64,000 nucleotides of DNA from Alicyclobacillus sp. SP_1 (GTDB lineage Bacteria; Bacillota; Bacilli; Alicyclobacillales; Alicyclobacillaceae), in NCBI RefSeq assembly GCF_024706985.1, contig NZ_JAMCCX010000083.1:1-64000 (forward strand), read 5' to 3'. Shown one piece after another: positions 9,393 through 17,313 of this stretch (the stretch's first letter is position 1; every line of letters begins with the position of its first letter). Below the pieces are notes generated by a model. The model ran no database searches. It was not told the origin of the DNA and saw only the letters and a list, made by a program, of their open reading frames with translations. The position numbers and the translations under genes were made by a program.

Positions 9393-9607
9393 TGTTCAAG
9401 CTCTCCACTTCTCAATACTGCGGCAGCTAGTTTCTCGAAATTCACTTGATATGACCCCGACTTTACCTGAGCGCGAATCGTTTCCATCTTCTTCGACTTG
9501 CTCGACGATATGGCGCCGTCCCTCTCGATGGAATTCAGGCGCGTAGTCTCTACCTTATTGGAATTTCCATCGTTTTGAATCCCGTCCATGGGAGGTATCA
9601 TAGTCAT
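9389..9607 (-). CDS. flgM: Negative regulator of flagellin synthesis FlgM
   Basis: FlgM is the anti-sigma factor that holds sigma-28/SigD until hook completion. The 72-residue product has a polar, disordered-looking N-terminal half and the conserved C-terminal block IRAQVKSGSYQVNFEKLAAA (residues 45-64), which matches the sigma-binding helices of FlgM. GGGGG precedes ATG 9607; ATG 9601 is an alternative. Its stop overlaps the start of the flgN-like gene. A sigma-70-family gene with FliA-like features lies 52 bases upstream, which is unusual and suggests a partner pair. Confidence 0.85.
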   Translation of the reverse strand: MTMIPPMDGIQNDGNSNKVETTRLNSIERDGAISSSKSKKMETIRAQVKSGSYQVNFEKLAAAVLRSGELEH

Positions 9608-9662
9608 CAATCCCCCTTACACTCCTATACACGGTCGTTTCTCGTCGAATTTTGCGTGCATC

Positions 9663-10202
9663 TCAGGAGATTTGTAGATTTTTTTTGAGGAAGACAAGCG
9701 TTTTTTGATAGGAGCGAGTCACCGTCGATACGGCAACGTCGAGGATATCTGCGATTTCGGAGAAAGTAAGATCTTGCTCAAAATAGAGCGAAAGGATAAG
9801 TGCATCCCTCTCTGGCAACCGCTTCAGTTGCTGCACTAGGTCCATCCACAACTCGGTATCGTACGTCGGTTCTCCAGCGTGAATGTCAATGGCGTGTTCA
9901 ATGTCCACTGTTGTCAATTGTTGATAGGCGTCCAACTTGGAGCGCATGGAGCGGGTTACTTTGACAGGAGACGAATCTCGAACCGCATCGCGCATAGCCC
10001 CTTTAACATGCACGAAAAAATGACGACGAATCGCCTCCTCATCGATTTCATCGTCTACTCGACTGGCATACTGCCACCAGCGCAAACGCGCAGCAGACAC
10101 TAAGTCCTCGACATCGATGGCTGCACTCTGCCGCAAACGAACATACCGGCGCGCAAGCCTCAGTACATAATTTTCTTGTTCTTGAGTCCAACCCGATTCC
10201 AA
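9663..10202 (-). CDS. Compact sigma-70 family RNA polymerase sigma factor (FliA-like)
   Basis: From TTG 10202 (GAGAGG and AAAGGA just upstream) the product is 179 residues; the open frame extends to a TTG at 10346 with no better ribosome site. Region 2 is recognisable: IDVEDLVSAARLRWWQYASRV, then KGAMRDAVRDSSPVKVTRSM, which resembles the FliA/SigB stretch RGAMIDELR...PRSVR. The C-terminus is a clear region 4 helix-turn-helix: LKRLPERDALILSLYFEQDLTFSEIADILDVAVSTVTR. Only ~35 residues separate the two, so region 3 is largely missing. Its place directly upstream of flgM and the filament genes suggests control of the late flagellar genes, but it could be an accessory factor in addition to a SigD elsewhere. 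Confidence 0.75.
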   Translation of the reverse strand: MESGWTQEQENYVLRLARRYVRLRQSAAIDVEDLVSAARLRWWQYASRVDDEIDEEAIRRHFFVHVKGAMRDAVRDSSPVKVTRSMRSKLDAYQQLTTVDIEHAIDIHAGEPTYDTELWMDLVQQLKRLPERDALILSLYFEQDLTFSEIADILDVAVSTVTRSYQKTLVFLKKNLQIS

Positions 10203-10553
10203 AGGGCCTCTCGTTCCTTTCTGAAAATAAGGGCAAAATAGATATTGTGTTCCTGATTGTTGGTACTTTCCCGAGCGACTAAAGAAGCCCCATGATGAGC
10301 GAATATCGTCAATACGAAGCTCTGGAGATCCCGCTCTGCGAACCAAGAAAGTGCAGTAGCTAATACACCTTAAAGTTCGACAGAGGTCGACAGAGGAAAG
10401 CGAACCTCATCGCTTCGTCCCCTCCGCGACATCAATTTTGGAACCATTCCTCTGTTTTGGTCACTTTCTACCATCCAGTTTCGCCATACAAAAACCGACT
10501 CACACAACCAATCCATCGTCACAGGCGAGACAAACTGCGGTACGAGCCCACTT
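10203..10553. other. Region between methyltransferase and sigma gene, no convincing gene
   Basis: About 350 bases. An in-frame extension of the sigma gene to 10346 and a frame ending near 10370 are both open on the minus strand, but neither has a ribosome site or family features. No strong promoter, repeat or hairpin was recognised; a promoter for the flagellar block would be expected here. Confidence 0.4.
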
Positions 10554-11459
10554 TTAGACTTCCTCAAGTGGCTTCGTGGCCAAAATGACGACCTGACTCG
10601 TGATGTGAAACTGTGGCTGCAAAACTTCTTGGCGGTAGGCTGCCAAACAGTCGTCAAACTGGCTGGCCCCTAAGATGCCGTGGGCTACCATATCGTCCTT
10701 TGCAGCCTCAAAGCGGCGAATGGTGAGTTGCACGCCAGGGTCTTCCACGGTTGTTTGAATGAATTGGGTCTGTGGCAGGAGCGCGGTGGCCGTGATGTCG
10801 AAACCGGCATGTTTCAGGAGATGAGGCATCTTTCGGCCGATGTTGCGGTCCCTACCCTCCGCCGACTGCAACTCTGCGAACGCGCGCTGCAAGGCCGCAA
10901 AGCCCGTGTTCGTATTTTCTGGGTAGGTGATGGTAAGACCATCGTCCACGTCAATGACGCAGAGGACGCCACCTGGTTTAAGGCGACTTCGAAGCGCCAT
11001 GACTGCTTCGTAAGGATTGCTAAGGTGCTGAAACAGGAACCGGGCCGTGGCAAAGTCAAACACGCCCAATTCTTCCTTCGACCGCAGTTCGTAAACATCA
11101 GCACTGACGAAATCAACGCGCGAACCAAGCTCAAAGACAATCTCGAGTCGGTCATCCAAAGCACGGGCAATGCGCTCTGCGACGCCAGTCAGCGCGTCAT
11201 CCGAATCCAGAGCTGTGATGTCGAGGCGTTTGGTTGCAGCGAGATCGAACGCCAAAGCTCCAAAGCCAGAACCAACATCTAACACCCGCATGCCATCTTT
11301 GAGTGGCAAATGGGGTAACAGCGAACGCCGCGACGGTCCCGTGTAAATCGTTTGTTCCAAGAGCCAACGCTGGGGTAAATCCGGCTGGTTTAAGAAGTCA
11401 CGGTACACTTCATCGTGCACGTGAAGTCGAGATGTCCATGCGGAAGTGGATTCTGCCAA
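10554..11459 (-). CDS. Class I SAM-dependent methyltransferase
   Basis: A 301-residue protein with a Rossmann-like methyltransferase core. Motif I is RVLDVGSGFGALAFDLA (about residues 59-75), followed by DITALDSDD for the acidic ribose contact, FDFATARFLFQHL as motif IV, and GGVLCVIDVDDG as post-motif VI. This fits Methyltransf_11/25/31 proteins of unknown small-molecule or lipid substrate. The TTG start at 11459 has GGGAGG ten bases upstream. It stands alone between the sigma factor gene and a small membrane protein gene. The substrate cannot be predicted. Confidence 0.85.
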   Translation of the reverse strand: MAESTSAWTSRLHVHDEVYRDFLNQPDLPQRWLLEQTIYTGPSRRSLLPHLPLKDGMRVLDVGSGFGALAFDLAATKRLDITALDSDDALTGVAERIARALDDRLEIVFELGSRVDFVSADVYELRSKEELGVFDFATARFLFQHLSNPYEAVMALRSRLKPGGVLCVIDVDDGLTITYPENTNTGFAALQRAFAELQSAEGRDRNIGRKMPHLLKHAGFDITATALLPQTQFIQTTVEDPGVQLTIRRFEAAKDDMVAHGILGASQFDDCLAAYRQEVLQPQFHITSQVVILATKPLEEV

Positions 11460-11682
11460 ACAGGTCGTTCCTCCCTAGGCGAACAGTGCGCCAAGATTCC
11501 GATACTGGCGAAGCAAGTCGGGGATACGCGCACCAAGCGGAGCGCCAACACCAAGGCGGGCGTCACGAGTACGGTATTGGTCAGGCGCAACGCTTTGCTC
11601 GCTCTGACCGTCACCCGACCGCTTCTCAAAGCACCGTGATAGCCATGTTCGACTAGAGCAGGGCCGTTTCCTGCTCGGACGC

Positions 11683-11937
11683 TCAACGAGACTTTTTGGG
11701 GGGAAGCATCGTGGCCGATAGAATCGCCACTAAAATGGCAGACAGTCCAATGACCCAACTGTGGGACGGCACAACATCAATGACGGCAATAAACAACAGG
11801 ATGGCGATGACGTTGACGACGAGCCTCGTCCACATAGATAGTTTCAGTGCGGGCAAAACCAGTTGCAGCACGAACAGAGAGGCGCGCCACACAATGACAA
11901 ATCCGATTAATTGTGCGATATAAACGAGAATACCCAT
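11683..11937 (-). CDS. Small integral membrane protein
   Basis: Eighty-four residues from ATG 11937, with GGGAGG six bases upstream. Three hydrophobic segments are visible (approximately residues 3-25, 36-54 and 58-74), ending in a basic PPKKSR tail that would face the cytoplasm. No family is recognised. It is flanked by a methyltransferase gene downstream and the hpf terminator region upstream, with no evident operon partner. Confidence 0.7.
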   Translation of the reverse strand: MGILVYIAQLIGFVIVWRASLFVLQLVLPALKLSMWTRLVVNVIAILLFIAVIDVVPSHSWVIGLSAILVAILSATMLPPKKSR

Positions 11938-12065
11938 AGTGTTCCCTCCCATGTCAAAATTCCGCCACCCTTCTGCTCACCGCATTGCCTGAGTTCAGCA
12001 TTCAGCAGCGGAGAAGTGCCTACGCTTGTTACAGAAGAGGTATGCGGGGTGGACAGTCAACGTGC

Positions 12066-12100
12066 CAAAAATCAGGGCGCCCCACCAACTGGGACGCCCT
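12066..12100 (-). terminator. Intrinsic terminator of hpf
   Basis: On the minus strand AGGGCGTCCC pairs with GGGGCGCCCT across a 7-base loop, followed by GATTTTT. It lies 11 bases past the hpf stop. Confidence 0.85.
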
Positions 12101-12111
12101 TGTCAATACCG

Positions 12112-12663
12112 TCAATACTGAGGCTCAATCAACCCGTAATCGCCACCTTTGCGGCGATAGATGACATTGACTTCCTCTGACTCCGCATTGCGAAAGACGT
12201 AAAAATCGTGGCCGAGCAAATCCATTTGCATCATAGCTTCTTCGATATCCATCGGCTTTATAGGAAAGCGCTTCGTGCGAACGACGCGCGGTTCACTCTC
12301 ATCCGGACTTCGACTGCCGCCGATAAAATCCTCACGCACCCGCGTTCGCAACCCCTGATTGCGGAAACGCTGGTTTAATTTTGTCTTATGGCGATGAATT
12401 TGCTGTTCCAGTTTGTCCACCACGAGATCGATCGACGTGTACATGTCTTCGGACGATTCTTCTGCCCGAAACAAAACGCCATGCAGTTGCAACATCACTT
12501 CTACTTTGTGCATACCGCGCTCGACCGACATGGTCACCGAAATTTCGCGTTCTGGCGGAGCATCGAAGTACTTTTCCAAGCGACCCAACTTCTTGTCCAC
12601 AAAGTCGTGCAGCGCTGGCGTAACTCCAAGGTGATCACCATGTACCTGAATGTTCATGGACAT
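12112..12663 (-). CDS. hpf: Ribosome hibernation promoting factor, long form
   Basis: Long HPF dimerises 70S ribosomes into inactive 100S particles in stationary phase. The product has ~183 residues, the usual long-form length. The N-terminal S30AE/YfiA domain begins MNIQVHGDHLGVTPALHDFVDKKLGRLEKYF; the C-terminal dimerisation domain carries RTKRFPIKPMDIEEAMMQMDLLGHDFYVFRNAE and ends VIYRRKGGDYGLIEP, both diagnostic. GAAGGAGG precedes two close ATGs (12663 and 12657). In Bacillus this gene (yvyD) also follows the flagellar cap genes, and a hairpin terminator closes it here. Confidence 0.96.
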   Translation of the reverse strand: MSMNIQVHGDHLGVTPALHDFVDKKLGRLEKYFDAPPEREISVTMSVERGMHKVEVMLQLHGVLFRAEESSEDMYTSIDLVVDKLEQQIHRHKTKLNQRFRNQGLRTRVREDFIGGSRSPDESEPRVVRTKRFPIKPMDIEEAMMQMDLLGHDFYVFRNAESEEVNVIYRRKGGDYGLIEPQY

Positions 12664-12814
12664 CACTCCTCCTTCGTACGCATAGTATACCGCTGCCAGC
12701 CCGGAAAGTCATCGCAAATTGTCTGAAATTATCACAACTCGACCCACCGACCCCTGCGGACCTGTGAACAACACCTCATCAGCGCCCAGATGAGTGACCC
12801 CAAGCGGGCTCACG

Positions 12815-13216
12815 TCAGCGCGAGTAGAAACCTTTCTTCTCTGCGTCCTTTTTCTCCTCCGCGTGACGGCGCATGTTCTTTGTAGACTCTCCGAGTTCTT
12901 TCGCCATCTCCTGTGTACACTTGGCACACAGTCGACCCGTTTGCGTCATCTGTCCACAGCGCTCGCACGGATAGACGAGATTTGGATTGTCACGCAGGAG
13001 TAAGCGACCATCCTGAATCATCTGGACGATTTTCTCCGACGGAACGCCCGTGTTCTCGACCACATCGCCGATGGTGGCATTCTTGTTTTGGCGCAAGTAG
13101 TCGCGCACACGCAAAAAAGCCGCTTCTTCTTCCTCCACACAGGCCGGGCAGAGGTCTCGGCGAACTTTGTTAAAAATGCGCCCACAACGCTTGCAATTCG
13201 CTATCGGCACGTCCAT
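12815..13216 (-). CDS. yvyF: YvyF-like flagellar-locus zinc-ribbon protein
   Basis: From ATG 13216 the product is 133 residues. It begins with an N-terminal CKRCG...CPAC zinc ribbon (residues 7-29) and has a second CERCG...CAKC pair near residues 82-98, separated by a helical segment IGDVVENTGVPSEKIVQMIQDGRL that resembles a small winged-helix or MerR-like turn. The C-terminus is highly charged. This matches the TIGR03826/YvyF flagellar operon protein found between comFC and flgM in Bacillus, and here it again follows comFC. TATACT about 20 bases upstream may be its -10 element. The biochemical role is not established. Confidence 0.8.
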   Translation of the reverse strand: MDVPIANCKRCGRIFNKVRRDLCPACVEEEEAAFLRVRDYLRQNKNATIGDVVENTGVPSEKIVQMIQDGRLLLRDNPNLVYPCERCGQMTQTGRLCAKCTQEMAKELGESTKNMRRHAEEKKDAEKKGFYSR

Positions 13217-13343
13217 CCCACCCCCATAGCTAGTATACTCGCGACCAATTCTCGCCACTAGAGGAAAGACTGCCGAATCGACAAATTTCTTACCAGCCAC
13301 CCATAGACACATCGTTCCGAAATCAGCTTATCAGGCGAGCGAC

Positions 13344-14156
13344 TTACGGCACGTAGGCGACGGCCGCGCCCATCACATCGGCTGCCCCCGCCTGGTAGAG
13401 TGCACTGGCACATGCTGCCATGGTCGATCCGGTCGTGACCACGTCATCCACCAACAACACGCGCTTACCCGCAACCTCCGCTCCCGCTCGCGCCAGCTCA
13501 ATCTGGCCTTCGAGGGCCTGCATTCGCTCACTCTGCGACTTGCTCGTCTGAGATTCGGTAAATCCCCCATGCCGATTCTCTTTGATGAGCGCCGGCAGAA
13601 CCGGAGCGGAAATTTCTCGCGCGAGCACTGCAGCTAAAAGGTACGCCTGGTCATAGCCGCGCTTCGAAAGACGGTCTGGAGACGTAGGTACTGGCACAAT
13701 CCAATCCGGCGCCAGGGCCCCACCTGAAGCTCCGAGCGCCACCGTGACAAGCGCCATGCCAAACCAATCCGTCAACTCGATGGCGCCGTCATACTTCCAT
13801 GCCCGAATCATCGCAACGAGCGGCCCCTGGTAGGGCATGGCGCCGAGCACGCCTAACGGCTTGACGTGAAAGCCCCTCCTGGACCCTCTTCCAGCGGCAA
13901 CCAGCGGAGGCAGAGGTAGGTGGCGAAGAGCGGGATCGAGCGAAATTTTTGTTATGTCCTGTAAACAAAAGGGACACACCCGCAGAAGCAGGTGCATCCC
14001 AAAGCGATGAGGGCTACCAACGGCCGACCGCCGTGGTGCGCTCCGCCCGCACAAGCGACAATGGTCCGTTTCGAGAAAGAAGAGGTGGTCGAGAAAACGC
14101 TCTTTGCAATGTTTCCGCGCAAACGCCGGGTGCCAGCCAGGCGGAGTCATTCGCAT
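13344..14156 (-). CDS. comFC: ComFC-like phosphoribosyltransferase-family competence protein
   Basis: ComFC is required for DNA transformation in Bacillus. The 270-residue protein has an N-terminal four-cysteine zinc finger (CRLCG near residue 33 and CPFC near residue 61) and a C-terminal type I phosphoribosyltransferase fold. The PRPP-binding motif is VLLVDDVVTTGST (about residues 232-244), preceded by the family segment LSKRGYDQAYLLA. The 5' end overlaps the degV stop by ten bases, so the two are translationally coupled. The helicase gene comFA, usually just upstream, is absent, as is comFB, so degV adjoins comFC directly. Confidence 0.9.
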   Translation of the reverse strand: MRMTPPGWHPAFARKHCKERFLDHLFFLETDHCRLCGRSAPRRSAVGSPHRFGMHLLLRVCPFCLQDITKISLDPALRHLPLPPLVAAGRGSRRGFHVKPLGVLGAMPYQGPLVAMIRAWKYDGAIELTDWFGMALVTVALGASGGALAPDWIVPVPTSPDRLSKRGYDQAYLLAAVLAREISAPVLPALIKENRHGGFTESQTSKSQSERMQALEGQIELARAGAEVAGKRVLLVDDVVTTGSTMAACASALYQAGAADVMGAAVAYVP

Positions 14157-15016
14157 GGCCGATTCACCGTCCTCTCGTAGTAGACCAAAGCGAGCAACCC
14201 TTCTCCCACATGCGCCCCAATGACCGGCCCCAACTCTGCCACTTCGATACTCGCGTTTTCCACCTCCGAGCGGAGTTGTTCGGCCATCGAGAGCGCATCT
14301 TCTGGGCGATTCGCGTGCACGACCCCTAGTTGAAGGGGCGCGCCCTGCGCTGCATCCGCTTTGAATTCCTCGAGAATCCGCTCCAGTCCCTTACGGTGGG
14401 TGCGGACTTTTTCGTAGAGATCGATTTTTCCATCGCGCACAGTCAAAATGGGCTTAATTTGGAGAAGCGCCCCAAACACCGCTGAGGCTCCGCCAATTCT
14501 CCCACCCCGATGCAGTGCTTCCAGTGAACTGAGCAAGAATCGCGACTTCATGGTGGCCAACGCGGTGCCCCAGTGCGCGAGAATCTGCTCTCGCGTGGCC
14601 CCCTGTTCGCGATGCAACCACGCCGCATCTAACAGTGGCCCGGCGATACCGTAGCTGGCAATCCTCGAATCGACCACACACACCCGCTCCGTAGCCACCA
14701 TCTGCGCCCCTTGATTGGCAGAGGCAAACGTACCGCTGAGGCCATCCGACAGCGTGAGGCAAAGAACCTCGTCGTGCGTCTGCAACAGCCTCTCAAAGAC
14801 CTCCGCAAACGCACCTGGAGACGGCTGAGAAGTGGTGGGCAGGGTCTTCTCATTGCGCATCCGCTCATAAAACTCGCGGTGCGTCAAATCCACGCCTTCC
14901 CGAAACGACTCCCCGTTCATCAACACTTGAAGTGGAACCACCGTAATCTCATAGCGGTCCCGGTCCTCATCTCGCAAATAAGCCGTACTGTCCGTGACCA
15001 GCGCGATTGTTCGCAT
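14147..15016 (-). CDS. degV: DegV family fatty-acid-binding protein
   Basis: DegV/FakB-like proteins bind a fatty acid and present it to the FakA kinase. The 289-residue product has the family start IALVTDSTAYL, PLQVLMNGESFREGVDL, the TSQPSPGAF loop and the SDGLSGTFASA fatty-acid carboxylate motif (near residues 88-98), followed by VVDSRIASYGIAGP. LSSLEALHRGGRIGGASA and ILTVRDGKIDLYEKVRT are also conserved. The ATG start is at 15016. It lies upstream of comFC as in Bacillus (yviA). Ligand and partner kinase are not encoded nearby. Confidence 0.92.
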   Translation of the reverse strand: MRTIALVTDSTAYLRDEDRDRYEITVVPLQVLMNGESFREGVDLTHREFYERMRNEKTLPTTSQPSPGAFAEVFERLLQTHDEVLCLTLSDGLSGTFASANQGAQMVATERVCVVDSRIASYGIAGPLLDAAWLHREQGATREQILAHWGTALATMKSRFLLSSLEALHRGGRIGGASAVFGALLQIKPILTVRDGKIDLYEKVRTHRKGLERILEEFKADAAQGAPLQLGVVHANRPEDALSMAEQLRSEVENASIEVAELGPVIGAHVGEGLLALVYYERTVNRPCE

Positions 15017-15122
15017 CGACGTCCCTCAACTTTCGCTAAGCTTGCGGCACCAGAGGATGGCCGCCCTTGCCTTTGCTCGACCCGCCACCCGCCGCGCCAC
15101 TCTTCACGCACCCGGGGCTCCT

Positions 15123-16442
15123 TTACACGATGGAGAATTCCGACTCATCCGGCAGTTGGCTGTCCAGCCGGGAAAGTGTAAACCAAAAGTCGCTGCCTTT
15201 CCCTATTTCGCTCTTCACCCCGACTTCGCCTCCTAGCGCCGTCACGATGTGCTTGACAATCGACAACCCCAGACCCGTGCCGCCCGATGCCCGACTGCGG
15301 TCCCGATTGACGCGATAAAACCGCTCAAACACCCGCCCCAAATGCTCTTCGCCAATGCCAATACCCGTGTCGACAACGTGGACCTTAACGCGATCGACCA
15401 ATATTTCACAGCGAACACTCACCACTCCGCCCTGCTGGGAATAGTGAATGGCGTTGCTCATCAAATTCAAAAACACCTGCAACAACATGTCGTCATCCGC
15501 CCACACCGCGACATCTGGTAAACTCTCAACGCGCATGACAATCTGCCGCTCCTCGGCGACGGACTGGAGCCTATCCAAGGCTCGATGGACGATACCAGGC
15601 AAGTCCACCGCCACGAGTTGAACGCGGTGCTCCTCTGCTTCGAGCCGCGACAATTCCAACAGGTCGGAGACGAGCGCACTCATTCGGTTCGACTCGTCAT
15701 AGATGGTCCGGAGGAATTTCTGCCGCGTCTGGCGCGGGATGTCGTCATCCAAGAGCGTCTCCGCAAAGCCGCGAATCGCGGCAATCGGCGTTTTCAATTC
15801 GTGCGACACATTCGCAACAAACTCACTGCGCATGCGCTCCAAGCGGCGGAATTCGGAGACATCATTACAGAGCATCAGCACATCATACGCTGTCTCAGCG
15901 GCGCCGCTCGACTTCGTCTTCGACAAAATCGGCACCAATCGCACCATAGCCGTCTGATTTTCGCGAATGTGCAGTTCACTTTGCCACGGCGCGCCAAACA
16001 GCAGCGCATTGTCGATGGCTGCACCGAGATTGTAATTCCGAAACAGCGTCCAGTGCTGGCGATGGGTCCATTGTTCCAACGGTTTGCGAAACATCAGTTG
16101 CGCAGACTCGTTCACCATCTCCACGTGCCCGCTGCGATTAATGTAGATGATGCCCGTATTCATATTATGCAAAATATGCTGCAGGACATCTCGCTCACCA
16201 GACAAGATGTCGATCTCGCCATCCACATGGTCGGCCATTCGATTAAAGCTGTCTGCAATGGGCTGCAGGAACCCTTTTCCTTCGTGCTCGTACATGCGCA
16301 TCCGGTAAGTCCCAGACGCCAGAGCATCCAGCGAGTCGCGCAGGTAGGCGAGGAACTGCCGCATCCGGTATGCGCGTACCCACAGCCAAACACCCATCCC
16401 AACTACGCCGACAGCCAAACCAATCCCAAAGGCGACAATCAT
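15123..16442 (-). CDS. PhoR-like sensor histidine kinase lacking an extracellular domain
   Basis: A 439-residue kinase with a single N-terminal membrane segment (residues 3-22), a HAMP-like linker, a PAS domain (about 90-185, with NTGIIYINRSGHVEMVN), and a HisKA domain with the phosphoacceptor in FVANVSHELKTPIAAIRG. The HATPase_c boxes are NLMSNAIHYS, VDTGIGI, FERFYR and GGTGLGLSIVKHIV. The order matches PhoR/WalK-type kinases, but the usual second membrane span and extracytoplasmic sensor loop are missing, so input may be intramembrane or cytoplasmic via PAS. It overlaps the response regulator stop by four bases. Confidence 0.88.
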   Translation of the reverse strand: MIVAFGIGLAVGVVGMGVWLWVRAYRMRQFLAYLRDSLDALASGTYRMRMYEHEGKGFLQPIADSFNRMADHVDGEIDILSGERDVLQHILHNMNTGIIYINRSGHVEMVNESAQLMFRKPLEQWTHRQHWTLFRNYNLGAAIDNALLFGAPWQSELHIRENQTAMVRLVPILSKTKSSGAAETAYDVLMLCNDVSEFRRLERMRSEFVANVSHELKTPIAAIRGFAETLLDDDIPRQTRQKFLRTIYDESNRMSALVSDLLELSRLEAEEHRVQLVAVDLPGIVHRALDRLQSVAEERQIVMRVESLPDVAVWADDDMLLQVFLNLMSNAIHYSQQGGVVSVRCEILVDRVKVHVVDTGIGIGEEHLGRVFERFYRVNRDRSRASGGTGLGLSIVKHIVTALGGEVGVKSEIGKGSDFWFTLSRLDSQLPDESEFSIV

Positions 16443-17161
16443 GCGTTGCGCCCGGACGGATCTGTAAATTTGTATCCGATGCCGCGCACGGTTCGAATAT
16501 ACACTGGATTTTTCGGGTCATCTTCGATTTTGTCTCGCAAATGGGAGACGTGCACATCGACAATCCGCGTATCGGTGGCGGAACTGTAGCCCCACACGCG
16601 GTCCAGCAGTTGGTCTCGAGACAAGACGTGTTCCTTGTTTTCCATGAAGTATTGGAGAAGTTCAAACTCTTTCGGGGTGATGTCAATCAACTCGCCATCA
16701 AACAAAAGTTCATGCTTCGACAGGTCCAAAGTGACAAATCCTGCTTTCAGGACTTTCGGCGACTCCTCGTCTTCCTCATCCTCGCCATCGGCGTCAAAAC
16801 GCCGTAAGACAGCCCGTGCGCGTGCTACCAATTCGCGCGGAGAAAACGGCTTTTTGACGTAATCGTCGGCCCCCATCTCCAAGCCGAGAACGAGGTCCAC
16901 TTCTTCATCGCGGGCGGTCAAGAGAATGATAGGTACATCAATTTTATCTTGGCGCAACCGCCGACATATTTCCATGCCATCCATTCCTGGCAGCATCAAA
17001 TCGAGAACAATCAGGGCCATGCGTGCATGATGCTGTTTGATGACTTCGTAGGCTTGCCGTCCATCCTCCACAGTTTCCACGTCATACCCGGCGCGTTCAA
17101 AATTGTACGCGACTAGGGTGCGAATAGACTCTTCATCGTCTACCACCAAAACGGTTGGCAC
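16439..17161 (-). CDS. OmpR/PhoB family response regulator (PhoP-like)
   Basis: A 240-residue regulator. The receiver domain has VLVVDDEES (acidic pair), the phosphoacceptor in LIVLDLMLPGMDGMEI, LLTARDEE and YVKKPFSP with the conserved Lys. After a short acidic linker (EDEEDEE) comes a winged-helix DNA-binding domain ending DTRIVDVHVSHLRDKIEDDPKNPVYIRTVRGIGYKF. Its composition closely matches PhoP of Bacilli. The start is GTG 17161 or TTG 17164 behind AGAGGGG. It forms a two-gene operon with the overlapping kinase and is divergent from the HTH-TPR regulator. Confidence 0.9.
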   Translation of the reverse strand: MPTVLVVDDEESIRTLVAYNFERAGYDVETVEDGRQAYEVIKQHHARMALIVLDLMLPGMDGMEICRRLRQDKIDVPIILLTARDEEVDLVLGLEMGADDYVKKPFSPRELVARARAVLRRFDADGEDEEDEESPKVLKAGFVTLDLSKHELLFDGELIDITPKEFELLQYFMENKEHVLSRDQLLDRVWGYSSATDTRIVDVHVSHLRDKIEDDPKNPVYIRTVRGIGYKFTDPSGRNA

Positions 17162-17313
17162 CAAATCGCCCCTCTAAAATTTTTACTTAAGTCTATTGTA
17201 ACTGGTCACGCAAGGGCCTGCCAATATGGTATAGTTTCGAAGAAAAGACGAACTTATGAAAGCTGTTCCATGACCATGCTTTGAACCCCACATTTTGTGA
17301 AGTTGGTGAATAA

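Noticed and set aside
10370-10657. 95-residue minus-strand frame
   Set aside because: Mostly overlaps the end of the methyltransferase gene in another frame; no ribosome site or motif.
15585-16589. 334-residue plus-strand frame
   Set aside because: Exactly antisense to the well-supported PhoR/PhoP genes; no motif; high-GC shadow ORF.
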